In this document: positions 14,035 through 23,215 of the stretch, piece by piece | Numbering within the stretch: the stretch's first letter is position 1 | How the letters are laid out: each line of letters opens with the position of its first letter | From: Mesorhizobium sp. INR15 | GTDB taxonomy: Bacteria; Pseudomonadota; Alphaproteobacteria; Rhizobiales; Rhizobiaceae | Reading direction: 5' to 3' | Assembly: GCF_015500075.1 (NCBI RefSeq) | Contig: NZ_CP045496.1 | Location: 5,094,001-5,158,000 of the forward strand | Length of the DNA: 64,000 nucleotides | Program-made: the position numbers and the translations under genes | The notes under the pieces: generated by a model | Told to the model about the DNA's origin: nothing | What the model saw: the letters and a program-made list of their open reading frames with translations, nothing else | Databases searched by the model: none

Positions 14035-15065
14035 CAGTCGCGCCCCAGGCGAACCTTGGAGCGCGGGTCGAGCGCATCGCGCAGACCGTCGCCGAAGACA
14101 TTAAGCGCCATGACGGAAACGGCTATCGCCAGGCCCGGCACCAGCGCCACCAGCGGCCGTGTGTAAAGCAGTGCCTGTCCGTCCTGGATGATGGTGCCCC
14201 AGCTGGCGGCCGGCGGCTGCACGCCGATCGAAAGGAAGGAAAGTGCTGATTCCGTGAGCATGTTCAGCGCCATCATCAGCGGCACGAAGACAATGAGCGT
14301 GGTGGTGATATTGGGCAGGATATCGCGCCACAGGATGCGCCATCCCGGTACGCCCAGATTGATCGCCGCCAGCACGAATTCGCTGTGCCGCAGCGACAAG
14401 ACCTGCCCGCGTATCGGGCGCGCCACATAGGGCACGTAGACGATGCCGATGATGATGACCGGCAGCCACAGACTGCCGGACTCAATCTCAATCGGCCCGA
14501 TCGAGATGCCTTGCGCGATGGTGACGATGGAAAGCGAAATCGCCAGGAGATAGATCGGAAACGCCCACAGGATATCGAGGAGGCGCGACAGCACGGTATC
14601 GGTAATGCCGCCGAAATAGCCGGCGATTAGGCCCGCCGCCGTGCCGATGATCAGGGTGAATATGGTGGCTGCCCCCGAAATCAGCAGCGAGGAAAGGCCG
14701 CCATAGAGCATCCTGGCCATGACATCGCGCCCCTGGCTGTCGGCGCCGAGGAAATAGGTGCCGAGCTGCCAGGTCGGGCCGATCGGCGTGTAGCCAAGCC
14801 CGAGCCCCTCGGTCGACGGCTCCATCACCGGAACGTCGGCGCCGTCGATCTGGATGACGGCGTCGAGCGTTGATGCGAACGGATCGACGCCCGCCCAGTG
14901 CGCATAGAGCGGCGCACTGAAACAGGCAGCGACGACGAGGAGGAACACGGCCAGGGACGCCATGGCGGCCCTGTCCCTTGCCAGCTTCGCAAACGCGACG
15001 GCCCAGGGCCCTCGCGTCTTGCGCGGCATGACAGCGGCTTGGTTCGACACGCGCGTGCCCTCCAC
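14034..15065 (-). CDS. peptide ABC importer permease (DppC-like)
   Basis: 343 residues with an N-terminal helix (AAMASLAVFLLVVAACFSAP), a long periplasmic loop ending FLGADSQGRDVMARMLYGG (the DppC family signature), and the coupling segment HSEFVLAAINLGVPGWRILW then P-NITTTLIV. It ends GDGLRDALDPRSKVRLGRD, as DppC proteins do. It sits directly after the binding-protein gene, which ends 6 bp before it. Confidence 0.94.
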
Positions 15066-15071
15066 AGTTCG

Positions 15072-16733
15072 CTACTGCACCCAGGACTGGGTGATCATCC
15101 AGTTGAACTGCCGGTTGAACTTGAAATTGCCAACCCGCTTGCTGACAAAATCGAGCCGCTTCGGCGTGAAGAGGCCAACAGCCGGCGCCTTGTCCGTAAC
15201 CTGCTTGTCGATTTCAGCCCACATCTTGTCGGCGGCCTTCTGGTCGGTCACGCCGAGGTCCAGCGCCTTCTGCATCTGGGCATCGATGTCCTTGTCGCAG
15301 AAGCCCGACATGTTGATCGAAGCATCCGAACCCTCGCGGAAGGAAGCACAGCTGAACAGGATGTTCAGGAAATCCGAAGCCGCAGGATAGTCCTTGTACC
15401 ATTGGGTGACGGACATCTGCACTTTGTTGTTGGAGTTCTGGATGTAGGTGAACTGGATGTTGGACGAGATCGGCTTGACGTCCGCGGCATAGCCAATGCT
15501 GGTCAGGACGCTCTGCAGATAAACGCCGATCGACCGCGATATGGCGGTGTCCTCGACGATGATCGTCACCTTCTGGCCCTTGGTTCCGGATTCCTCGACG
15601 AGCTGCTTGGCCTTGTCGAGATCAGGAGCCGACCACTTGGCGCCGGGGTTCTTGGTGAAGGGGCAATAATCCTCATGTCCTGGGAAATCCGGCGGCAGGA
15701 CCTGGCAGACCGGGGACGCCAGCACCTTGCCGCCGAACAGCTTGACCAGCGTGTTGCGGTCGATCGCATAGGCAACGGCCTGACGCGCCTTTTCGTTGTC
15801 GAACGGTGCTAGCCGGGTGTTGAGCGGCGCATACCACCACGCCGAAAGTGGCGAGATGTGCAGCTGATCCATGGACTTGCTGCCAAGTTCGCCCAGACGA
15901 TCGCTAGGCAGTGCATCGAACATCCAGTCGGCTTCACCGTTCTGGATCGCGGTGACGGCGGCTTCCTCGGAGAGGCCGAAATCATACTGGACGACGTCAG
16001 GATAGCCCTCCGGCTGCGCGTCCTCGCTCCACTGCTTGAAGTTGGGGTTGCGCGATACGGTCATGCCCTTGTTGGGATCAAACGCGGAGATCATGTAGGC
16101 GCCGGTGCTGGGGATGGGGTTGGATCCCAGGTCTTCCGCCGGCGTGTTCGCCGGCAAGGTCACGGCATGCGGCAACGCAAGCTTGTAGAGGATCTCGGCA
16201 TCCGGCTTGGTGAGGTTGAGGGTGATCGTACCAGCCGCCTCGTCTCCGACAACGCCGCCTTCCAGCGTACAGCTCTTGGTGTCGGCCAGGCATTTGTCGG
16301 CGCCGACGATGCCGGCATAGAAGGTGCCGGAAGTCGGCCCGGAAACCTTGAAGATGCGCTGGAAGGAGGCAACGACGTCCTTCACGCCGAGATCCTGGCC
16401 GTTGGAGAACTTGATGCCCTTGCGCAGCTTGAAAGTGAAAGTCTTGCCGTCATTGCTGACCTCTGGCAACGCCTCGGCCAGATCAGGCACGATTGTGAAG
16501 CCGTCCATGCCCTCGGCCTTGCGGAAGGCTACGAGGCCGTCATAGATCGGCTGGTACATTTGCCAGCCTTGGTCGGTGTAATTGATGTGCGGATCAAGCG
16601 TTCCGGCCGCCGAGCGGGCCAGCAGGCGGATCGTGCCGCCGCGATGTTCCTTGAGATACTCGGCCTGGGCCGGTGCCAGCCACGTGCCGGCCAGCAATGC
16701 GGCGGCTGATGCCGCCAAAAGCAGTTTCTTCAT
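15072..16733 (-). CDS. peptide-type ABC importer substrate-binding protein (family 5)
   Basis: 553 residues with a Sec signal peptide (MKKLLLAASAAALLAGTW then LAPAQA). The family 5 hallmark follows: a TLDPHINYTDQGWQMYQPIYDG-like region, LAEALPEVSNDGKTFTFKLR-type text and RQAVAYAIDRNTLVKLFGG. It binds the substrate in the periplasm and hands it to the DppBC-like permeases encoded just downstream. Two peptidase-like genes lie upstream, which suggests short peptides or amino-acid amides as cargo; this is inferred from context. Confidence 0.93.
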   Translation of the reverse strand: MKKLLLAASAAALLAGTWLAPAQAEYLKEHRGGTIRLLARSAAGTLDPHINYTDQGWQMYQPIYDGLVAFRKAEGMDGFTIVPDLAEALPEVSNDGKTFTFKLRKGIKFSNGQDLGVKDVVASFQRIFKVSGPTSGTFYAGIVGADKCLADTKSCTLEGGVVGDEAAGTITLNLTKPDAEILYKLALPHAVTLPANTPAEDLGSNPIPSTGAYMISAFDPNKGMTVSRNPNFKQWSEDAQPEGYPDVVQYDFGLSEEAAVTAIQNGEADWMFDALPSDRLGELGSKSMDQLHISPLSAWWYAPLNTRLAPFDNEKARQAVAYAIDRNTLVKLFGGKVLASPVCQVLPPDFPGHEDYCPFTKNPGAKWSAPDLDKAKQLVEESGTKGQKVTIIVEDTAISRSIGVYLQSVLTSIGYAADVKPISSNIQFTYIQNSNNKVQMSVTQWYKDYPAASDFLNILFSCASFREGSDASINMSGFCDKDIDAQMQKALDLGVTDQKAADKMWAEIDKQVTDKAPAVGLFTPKRLDFVSKRVGNFKFNRQFNWMITQSWVQ

Positions 16734-16751
16734 ATCGTCATTCCCCTTTTC

Positions 16752-17684
16752 TTAGCTGTCGTTGTGGTCCAGGAAGTCGCCCACTACCCGCATGCACGCG
16801 TCCTGCTCTTCGACATGCGGCATATGGCTGGAACGTTCGAATATCTCCCAGCGCGATCCCTTGATGCCGTCCTTGTAGGGCTGCACGGTCGCGGGGGTTG
16901 CTTCGTCATAGCGTCCGGAGATGATCAGCGTGGGAACATCGATGACCGGCAAGCGGTTGATGATGCTCCAGTTCTTCAGCGTTCCGATGACATGGAACTC
17001 GTTTGGTCCATTCATCAGATTGTAAACGGTCGGGTTGCGCACAACCTGGGCGAAACTTTCCGTCACTTCGGGCGGGAACGGCACGACCCTGCAGACGTGC
17101 CGCTCGTAAAACAGCATCGTCGCCTGCTGATAATCCGCATGGTCCGTCGTGCCGGCCTGTTCATGCCGGGTCAGCGTCTCCTGGACTTCCTTGGGCAGGT
17201 CCGCCCGCAGCCGGTTGGCCTCTTCGACCCACAATTTCATGGAAGCCGGCGAGTTGGCGATGGTCAGCGACTTCAGCCCCTTCGGCTGCGTGACAGCGTA
17301 TTCGGCGCCCAGCATGCCGCCCCAGCTTTGGCCGAGGACATGGAAGCCGGCACGGATGCCGAGATGGTCGACCAGGTTTTCAAGCTCGTCGATGAAAAGC
17401 CGGGGCGTCCAGAAGTCGGCGCCCTTGCCTGGCAACAATGTGGAATTGCCGCAACCCAGCTGGTCATAGTGGATGACGGCTCGGTCCCGGCGGGCAAGAA
17501 GCTTGTAGGCATCGACATAGTTATGCGCAACGCCAGGGCCGCCATGCAGGATCACCACCGGGGCCTTGTCGGCATCAAGCTCGCCCGTGATTCGATACCA
17601 GGTTTCGTAATCGCCGAAGGTGGCCCGCCCTTCCCTGGTCATGATCTCAGACGACATCTCAATTCCCAACGCGGTTGAAGGCAT
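16752..17684 (-). CDS. proline iminopeptidase-like alpha/beta hydrolase (S33 family)
   Basis: 310 residues from the ATG at 17684; an ATG at 17657 with a GGGA site in front is a fair alternative. Oxyanion motif HGGPG at 47-51, nucleophile elbow GQSWGG with Ser120, acid in SGRYDEATP, and His in RSSHMPHVEEQ near the C-terminus. The family includes prolyl aminopeptidases and L-amino-acid amidases that remove an N-terminal residue. There is no signal peptide, so it acts on imported peptides in the cytosol. It lies between the M17 peptidase and the binding-protein gene with gaps of 16-18 bp. Confidence 0.9.
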   Translation of the reverse strand: MPSTALGIEMSSEIMTREGRATFGDYETWYRITGELDADKAPVVILHGGPGVAHNYVDAYKLLARRDRAVIHYDQLGCGNSTLLPGKGADFWTPRLFIDELENLVDHLGIRAGFHVLGQSWGGMLGAEYAVTQPKGLKSLTIANSPASMKLWVEEANRLRADLPKEVQETLTRHEQAGTTDHADYQQATMLFYERHVCRVVPFPPEVTESFAQVVRNPTVYNLMNGPNEFHVIGTLKNWSIINRLPVIDVPTLIISGRYDEATPATVQPYKDGIKGSRWEIFERSSHMPHVEEQDACMRVVGDFLDHNDS

Positions 17685-17700
17685 CTTTCTGTCTGGGCAT

Positions 17701-19215
17701 CTAGTTTCCGCCGAGGCTGGCTTGCACCCACTCTTCCAGCATTTGCACGCCGAATGCCGTGGCGCCTTGCCTGCCTAGCGGCCGATCGGTGTCCGTCAGT
17801 TCCTTGCTGGCGATGTCGAGATGCACCCAGGGTCGGTCTTCCGTGAAATGGCGCAGGAATGCCGCTGCATAGGGCGCGTCGCCGTCTTCCATATCCTTGG
17901 CGTGGTGCCGCAGATCGGCGAATGGTGATTGCAGCCCCTCATCGTAGGCCCGGTCGAGCGGCAGCCGCCAGAACCGCTCGCCGACCGTTTCACCGGCGGC
18001 GATCATCCGTGAGGCGATGGCATCGTCGGTGCTGAACAGGCCGGCGAATATCGATCCCAGACCCCGCGTGACCGAATAGGTCAGTGTCGCCAGATCGACG
18101 ATGACAGACGGGTTGAAGCGCGTCGCGGCATAGTGGAGGCAATCGGCCAGAAGCAGACGCCCTTCGGCGTCGGTGTCGAACACTTCCACGGTCTGTCCTG
18201 AAGCCGTGGTGATGATGTCGCGCGGTTTGAGCGCGGTGCCGGACGGCATGTTCTCGGCGATGCCGAGCACACCGACAGCGTGTACGGGGCTGCCTTGGCG
18301 GGCCAGCGCTATCAGCAAACCGACCACCGCGGCGGCGCCGCCCATGTCGGCCTTCATGTCGAACATCTGCGCCCCGCCCTTGATGCAGAGGCCGCCGGAA
18401 TCAAAGCAGACGCCCTTGCCGACGAAAGCCATCGGTTGCGCGGGGGAACCCTTGCCGCGATAGCGCAGGACAGCGACGCGTGGCGGGCGCACCGAGCCTG
18501 CCCCGACAGCCAGCAGCGCGTTCATGCCAAGCTCTTTCAACTGCACGGCGTCGAGCATTTCAATGTCGATGCCAGCTTCGCGCAGCGGCTCCAGATGATC
18601 GTGGAAATTGTCGGGATGGAGATGGTTCGGCGGCAAGTTGACCAGGGTTCGAGCATATTCAACGCCATCCGCGATGGCGTTGATCCGCGTCAGTGCCGAG
18701 GCCAGATCAGCGCCGCCGGCTCCGACCAGTTGCACCCGCAAGGTCCGGTCCGCTCCTGCTCCCGGCCGCTGGTTGCGCATATCGAAACGATAGCGCCGCA
18801 GCCGCATGCCGAGCGCAACGCGGGCCAGGATTTCCGCACCGGGCAAGGCAACGCCGCCGATCGGATCAAGGACAACAGTGGCCGCGCATTCGCCCTTGCT
18901 TTCCAGATGCGCGGCAAGGGCACCGCCGGCGCGTGCCAGGGACAAGGTCGTCACAGTCTCGGCCTCGCCCAGAGCCAGGATGATGACGCGTCTGGCCGCC
19001 ACCGCCTGCGGCGCGATGAGATCAATACAGGCGCCGGATTCCGCCAAGGCTGCCACATCCGAGCACGCTCGCGACAGAATGCCGCCCATGTCAGCGTCCA
19101 GTGCCGCTCCCCGAGGGCCAAAGCCCTGCTGGGCGGTTTGCAAGACCACGACGACAGAGCTTTCCGCGGAAATCTCGTCTGACGTTTCGAAAACCGGCAC
19201 TGGCGATTGAGGCAT
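17701..19215 (-). CDS. leucyl aminopeptidase family protein (M17)
   Basis: 504 residues from the ATG at 19215, chosen because GGAGAAC stands before it; the frame stays open to 19341. M17 metal and active-site signatures: VGKGVCFDSGG (Lys267, Asp272), DMKADMGGAAAV (Asp290), and DTDAEGRLLLADCL (Asp349, Glu351, Arg353), in which the usual NTDAEGRL has Asp for Asn. It removes N-terminal residues from peptides using two metal ions, in the cytosol. First gene of the leftward peptide-uptake operon, so import and hydrolysis are encoded together. Confidence 0.94.
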   Translation of the reverse strand: MPQSPVPVFETSDEISAESSVVVVLQTAQQGFGPRGAALDADMGGILSRACSDVAALAESGACIDLIAPQAVAARRVIILALGEAETVTTLSLARAGGALAAHLESKGECAATVVLDPIGGVALPGAEILARVALGMRLRRYRFDMRNQRPGAGADRTLRVQLVGAGGADLASALTRINAIADGVEYARTLVNLPPNHLHPDNFHDHLEPLREAGIDIEMLDAVQLKELGMNALLAVGAGSVRPPRVAVLRYRGKGSPAQPMAFVGKGVCFDSGGLCIKGGAQMFDMKADMGGAAAVVGLLIALARQGSPVHAVGVLGIAENMPSGTALKPRDIITTASGQTVEVFDTDAEGRLLLADCLHYAATRFNPSVIVDLATLTYSVTRGLGSIFAGLFSTDDAIASRMIAAGETVGERFWRLPLDRAYDEGLQSPFADLRHHAKDMEDGDAPYAAAFLRHFTEDRPWVHLDIASKELTDTDRPLGRQGATAFGVQMLEEWVQASLGGN

Positions 19216-19451
19216 AAGCGGGCGTTCTCCAACAGTGCGGCGACGCCGGCCGCTTACGGTTTCGAAAGGCGGCTTTTGCAGGCCAATCCGAAATTTGATG
19301 TCTTGTGCCTGACAGCGACCGCCACCGGCGGAAACGGCCAAACCGCTCTCCGCCAGGGGTGGCGGAGTTCCGAAAAGTCGTTTTGTCTTGCCGACTTAGT
19401 TTGCTCGTGCCTTTTCGGTATCCCTGAACGGGTCGCCTGATCAAACGCCAA

Positions 19452-19475
19452 TTTTGTCAGTGTCGATTGACAAAA
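19452..19475. promoter_or_regulatory. inverted repeat, candidate LysR operator
   Basis: TTTTGTCA (19452-19459) and its perfect complement TGACAAAA (19468-19475) are separated by 8 bp, 28 bp before the LysR ATG and in the space between it and the peptidase operon. The dyad size and position fit a LysR autoregulatory/activation site (T-N11-A type). The assignment is inference. Confidence 0.5.
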
Positions 19476-19502
19476 AATCAACTTAGAACCCATGATTGAC
19501 CA

Positions 19503-20405
19503 ATGGCCTTACCTTCACTCAATGGCATGCGCGCTTTCGAGGCCGCTGCACGTCTCGGCAGTGTCAAGGATGCAGCGGAAGAGCTGCACCTGACGCCTTC
19601 GGCCGTCAGCCGTCACATCCGTGCGCTTGAATTGAATCTCGGGCAGGAACTGTTCGAGCGCGGCTTTCGCCAGATCACTCCGACGACACGAGGCTCCTAT
19701 TATGCGCGCAGCCTCTCCGAAGCGTTCGAGGCCATCTGGCGCGCGACCGACGATGTCAGCCTCGGCAATGGCCCGCGCCACAGCAAAGCTCAACGTGTCA
19801 GGATTTTATGTGTACCAGCGGTTCTGAACCTTTGGCTGGCCGACCGCTTGCCCAATTTTCGACGATTGCATCCATCCGTTGACATGGAGATATCGACTTC
19901 GGGCAAGCGGGCCAACTTTGATTTGGCCATTGTCGACGAGTTTGTCTACAAGGCCGGCCCGGCCTTGACGCTGATGATCCCGCTCGTGCTGACGCCGGTC
20001 TGCGCGCCTTCGCTGCTGAACGGTCCGGTGCCACTGCGATCACCAGCCGATCTGGTCAATCATCACCTGATCCACGAATGCGAAACAATGCGGTGGAAGC
20101 GATGGCTGGAACAGGAGGGCGTTTTGGATACCACGCCCAAATCCAGCACAACTTTCGACGATTGCACGCTGATCATGCGCGAAGCGATCAATGGCGGCGG
20201 CATCGCGCTTGCCGACACGATGATGGCACAGGATCTTCTGCAGCAAGGCAAGCTCGTCGCCCCGTTTCCCGCCCGTCACACCTATCCAGCCGGCATTTAC
20301 CTGCAGCAGCGCCGCAGCGTCGGCAACAAGCCGGGAACCGGCCTGTTCCAGGACTGGCTGCTTGCCGAGGTTGCCGAGCACAAGCGGGCGATGGGTATCG
20401 CTTAG
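19503..20405 (+). CDS. LysR-family transcriptional regulator (GcvA-like)
   Basis: 300 residues, MALPSLNGMRAFEAAARLGS, with the N-terminal winged helix-turn-helix (VKDAAEELHLTPSAVSRHIR) and a LysR substrate-binding domain from about residue 95. Divergent from the peptidase/peptide-import operon with 287 bp between, and therefore its likely regulator. The effector is unknown. A palindrome lies in the shared region. Confidence 0.93.
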   Translation: MALPSLNGMRAFEAAARLGSVKDAAEELHLTPSAVSRHIRALELNLGQELFERGFRQITPTTRGSYYARSLSEAFEAIWRATDDVSLGNGPRHSKAQRVRILCVPAVLNLWLADRLPNFRRLHPSVDMEISTSGKRANFDLAIVDEFVYKAGPALTLMIPLVLTPVCAPSLLNGPVPLRSPADLVNHHLIHECETMRWKRWLEQEGVLDTTPKSSTTFDDCTLIMREAINGGGIALADTMMAQDLLQQGKLVAPFPARHTYPAGIYLQQRRSVGNKPGTGLFQDWLLAEVAEHKRAMGIA

Positions 20406-20540
20406 AACCGTTCCCCCAGAATCAGGATTTCGCTCTATCAGTTTGATAAGCGAATCTTTTCCGAAACCGGGATTCATTTTCGGGATGCCCTGGATCAGGG
20501 CTTTGAGGCGTCCTGTTCCGATCCGTTCAATGGCTGAACG

Positions 20541-20762
20541 GCGGTTCAGCGAAATCAGCCCCCTGCGTCCTCCGGCCCTTCGCTTTGGCTCCGGGCGCTC
20601 GAGTCCTTCGAAACGTCCGCTGGACGTTCCGATCCGCCTGACGGCGGACCGGCGGTTCAGCGAAATCAGCCCTCTGCGTCCTCCGGCCCTTCGCTTTGGC
20701 TCCGGGCGCTCTAGTCCTTCGAAACGTCCACTGGACGTTCCGATCCGCCTGACGGCGGACCG
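20541..20762. repeat. two tandem copies of a 111-bp intergenic repeat overlapping the rlmE 3' end
   Basis: A unit starting near GCGGTTCAGCG at 20541 recurs from 20652 with only a few substitutions. Each unit contains small palindromes: AACGTCC-GCT-GGACGTT (GCA/ACT variants in the spacer), CCGCC-TGAC-GGCGG, and at the left boundary GCTGAAC..GTTCAGC. The second unit runs into rlmE and supplies its last codons and TAG stop. The first unit has CGAG where the second has CTAG, so it would not stop there. This looks like a rhizobial intergenic mosaic-type element. The 305-bp gap 20406-20710 contains nothing else recognisable. Confidence 0.75.
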
Positions 20763-21421
20763 GCCTCTCGCCCCTTGAAATCCTTCGCCAGCAGGTACAA
20801 CTCGACGGATTCATCGCGAGACGCCGGCGGCTTGACGTGGTGCACGGAGCGGAAGTTCTTCTTCAGCATGGCGAGCAGTTCGTTTTCCGCTCCGCCCTGA
20901 AAGGTCTTGGCGAGAAAATGACCGCCGGGCTTCAGCACCGAGAGCGCGAAATCGGCCGCAACCTCGCACAGATGCATGGTGCGGATATGGTCGGTGCGGC
21001 GATGCCCGGTGGTCGGTGCCGCCATATCTGACAGAACGATATCCGGGTCACCGCCAAGCGCCTCGGCGAGCTTTTGCGGTGCCTCGGGGTCGAGAAAGTC
21101 CATCAAAAGAACCGGCGCGCCGGGTACGGCATCCATTTCAAGATAATCGATGCCGATGACGTGGGGCTTATCAGCCGTCGATTTTGTCCGCGCGGCCGCC
21201 ACCTGGCACCAGCCACCCGGAGCGGCGCCAAGGTCGATCACCTTCATGCCGGGTTTCAGCAAATGGTGCTTGTCGTCGATCTCGATCAGCTTGTAGGCCG
21301 CGCGCGAGCGGTAGCCGTCAGCCTTGGAGCGCTGGACATAGGGATCGTTGATGTGGCGCTGTAGCCAGCGGCGCGATGACTCTTTCAGGCCGCTTTTCTT
21401 CTTGATCCGGGTCTTCAGCAC
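20711..21421 (-). CDS. rlmE: 23S rRNA (uridine-2552-2'-O)-methyltransferase, N-terminus apparently frameshifted
   Basis: RrmJ/FtsJ fold: SAM motif VIDLGAAPGGWCQVA, and the K-D-K-E tetrad in RAAYKLIEI, VLSDMAAP, FLAKTFQG and SVELYLLA. It methylates the A-loop of 23S rRNA late in 50S assembly. In this frame the first possible start is a GTG at 21421. However, an ATG at 21464 in the next frame opens MTKKPEKTRIRQHSR; removing one base from the T6 run (21443-21448, A6 on the coding strand) joins it to this frame as MTKKPEKPGSASIRVLKTRI. That reads like a normal rhizobial N-terminus. The last ~15 codons are contributed by the 111-bp repeat. Confidence 0.92.
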   Translation of the reverse strand: MLKTRIKKKSGLKESSRRWLQRHINDPYVQRSKADGYRSRAAYKLIEIDDKHHLLKPGMKVIDLGAAPGGWCQVAAARTKSTADKPHVIGIDYLEMDAVPGAPVLLMDFLDPEAPQKLAEALGGDPDIVLSDMAAPTTGHRRTDHIRTMHLCEVAADFALSVLKPGGHFLAKTFQGGAENELLAMLKKNFRSVHHVKPPASRDESVELYLLAKDFKGREAGPPSGGSERPVDVSKD

Positions 21422-21502
21422 GCGAATGCTGGCGGATCCTGGTTTTTTCCGGTTTCTTGGTCATTGCCTGATTTCTTGTTTGAACATGATCGGGATCATG
21501 CC

Positions 21503-22867
21503 CTACCCACGCCCATTGTTGCGCCACACGCCGTCATCGGCCATCAATTCGCTCAATATGCCTTCGCGCAGGCCGCGGTCGGCGACACGCAGCCGCTCCG
21601 AGGGCCATACCGCGCGGATTGCTTCCAGTATGGCGCAGCCCGCCAGCACCAGATCGGCGCGGTCGGCGCCGATGCAAGGGTTGGCGCAGCGCTGCTGAAA
21701 ATCCCAGCCGACCAGTCTTTCGACCATGCGGTCGACACTGTCACGGTCCATCCACAGCCCGTCAACGCGGCGGCGATCGTAGCGATCGAGGTCAAGATGG
21801 ACGCCGGCCAGCGTCGTCACGGTGCCAGAAGTACCGAGCAGATGGAAATTCGGGCTGGCGAGCACATGGCTCAGCCGGTCGCGGCCATCGAAATTGGCAA
21901 GTCGTCCCGCGACATCATCGACCATGGCGGCAAAAATCTCGCGCGTCACCGTGCGGCCGCCAAAACGCTCGGCCAAGGAGACAACACCAACCGGCAGTGA
22001 CGTCCACGAGACGATATGGTTGGCGAGCCTTGGCGAACGCCGGCCGGTGAGGTCGATCAGCGCGATTTCCGAGGAACCGCCGCCGATATCGAACAGCACG
22101 ACACCTTGCGTGTCGCGCTCGACCAGTGAGCCGCAGCCCGAAACGGCCAGCCGCGCCTCGGTCTGGCGATCGATGATCTCGAGCTTCAGGCCGGCCTCGC
22201 GCTCGACGCGTTCGAGGAACTCGACGCCATTGTCGGCGGTGCGGCAGGCTTCCGTGGCGATCAGCCGGGCCTTGCGGATCTTGCGGTTGCGCAATTTGTC
22301 GCCGCAGATCTTCAGCGCCTCGACGGCGCGGTCCATCGCCGGCTGGCCGAGCCGGCCATTGGCTGTGAGCCCCTCGCCCAGCCTGACGATGCGCGAAAAC
22401 GCGTCAATGACGCGGAACTGGCCATGCCGGGTCGGCACCGCGACCAGCAGCCGGCAATTGTTGGTGCCGAGATCAAGCGCCGCGAACACCGGCAGTTCCT
22501 GCATCGGCGGCCGGCGAAAGCTCTGCTCGGGCCTGGCTTGCGATGGCGGGGCCAAAACAGCGGCCGAATCGGGCTTGCCCTGCGCCTGGCCGCTTGAAGC
22601 CGGCGCCGCCTCAATGCCAATCGCGGGTGAACCGGTTGAGGCGACGCGAACCTCGTCGCGTGCGAAAACCTTGCGCCCACGCCTGCGTTTACGCCGCTTC
22701 TTGGCCTTGCCCTTCTGATGCGTCGCGTCGCCCGCTTGCCCGTCTCCGGAGCGGGACTCCGCCCGGCGGCGTTGCTGCCAACCGGCGGCCCCCGGGCCGG
22801 CTGGCCTCGGGGAAGCGCTGGACGCGCCTACCTCCGGCGCGCTTGCGCCGGTGTCGCGGTCTTCCAC
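21503..22867 (-). CDS. Ppx/GppA family exopolyphosphatase / pppGpp phosphohydrolase
   Basis: 454 residues from a GTG at 22867 preceded by GGAAGGA. The first ~120 residues are low-complexity and very basic (KGKAKKRRKRRRGRK), probably disordered and nucleic-acid or polyphosphate binding. The actin-like phosphatase core follows: ALDLGTNNCRLLV (phosphate 1), the invariant Glu in ATEACRTADN, FDIGGGSSEIALID (phosphate 2) and LLGTSGTVTTLAG. It degrades polyphosphate or pppGpp; sequence alone does not separate the two. It lies 38 bp upstream of the rlmE ATG and in the same direction, a pairing common in rhizobia. Confidence 0.92.
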   Translation of the reverse strand: MEDRDTGASAPEVGASSASPRPAGPGAAGWQQRRRAESRSGDGQAGDATHQKGKAKKRRKRRRGRKVFARDEVRVASTGSPAIGIEAAPASSGQAQGKPDSAAVLAPPSQARPEQSFRRPPMQELPVFAALDLGTNNCRLLVAVPTRHGQFRVIDAFSRIVRLGEGLTANGRLGQPAMDRAVEALKICGDKLRNRKIRKARLIATEACRTADNGVEFLERVEREAGLKLEIIDRQTEARLAVSGCGSLVERDTQGVVLFDIGGGSSEIALIDLTGRRSPRLANHIVSWTSLPVGVVSLAERFGGRTVTREIFAAMVDDVAGRLANFDGRDRLSHVLASPNFHLLGTSGTVTTLAGVHLDLDRYDRRRVDGLWMDRDSVDRMVERLVGWDFQQRCANPCIGADRADLVLAGCAILEAIRAVWPSERLRVADRGLREGILSELMADDGVWRNNGRG

Positions 22868-23215
22868 TGTCGTTCCTTCCAGCGCCGCGCGAACCGTTGA
22901 CGGACGCTGCAGGCGCTTCAGTGTTTTAAGTTGCCGCCAGAGTAGCAGCGCCTGCCCGGATCACCAAGAGCGCCCTTGCTGAATTTTGCCGGCTGGCCAT
23001 GACAACCGCCCGCGTGGGGGCATCACGTAATGTCCCTGCAAGCCAGGATTGATACCGGAACGCCCACTGGAGACGATCCGTATGTTGAAATCGATGCCGC
23101 CGAACAGTTGTTTGCTAGCGCCCTGCTTCCCATCTTCGACGCGACAAAATGTGGCCGGCAGCGGGCGCCAAGGCCTTGGCTGTTGAATAGCCGGCTTCGA
23201 TGAGGCATTTCTGAA
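22868..23215. other. intergenic region with one doubtful 57-codon frame
   Basis: 348 bp between the divergent phosphatase and UPF0104 genes. An ATG at 23030 opens 57 codons to 23203 on the plus strand (MSLQARIDTGTPTGDDPYVE...), with mildly coding-like composition but no ribosome site and no resemblance I recognise. No RNA gene or strong hairpin is seen. Confidence 0.3.

Noticed and set aside
20541..20762. CRISPR-like direct repeats
   Set aside because: Only two copies of 111 bp with no spacers and no cas genes, so it is a tandem repeat.
20527..20814. 95-codon and 138-codon frames across the 111-bp repeats
   Set aside because: Their repeated peptides simply reflect the DNA repeat, and they overlap rlmE.
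23030..23203. 57-codon gene MSLQARIDTGTPTGDD...
   Set aside because: No ribosome site and no recognisable similarity; recorded only as part of the intergenic region.
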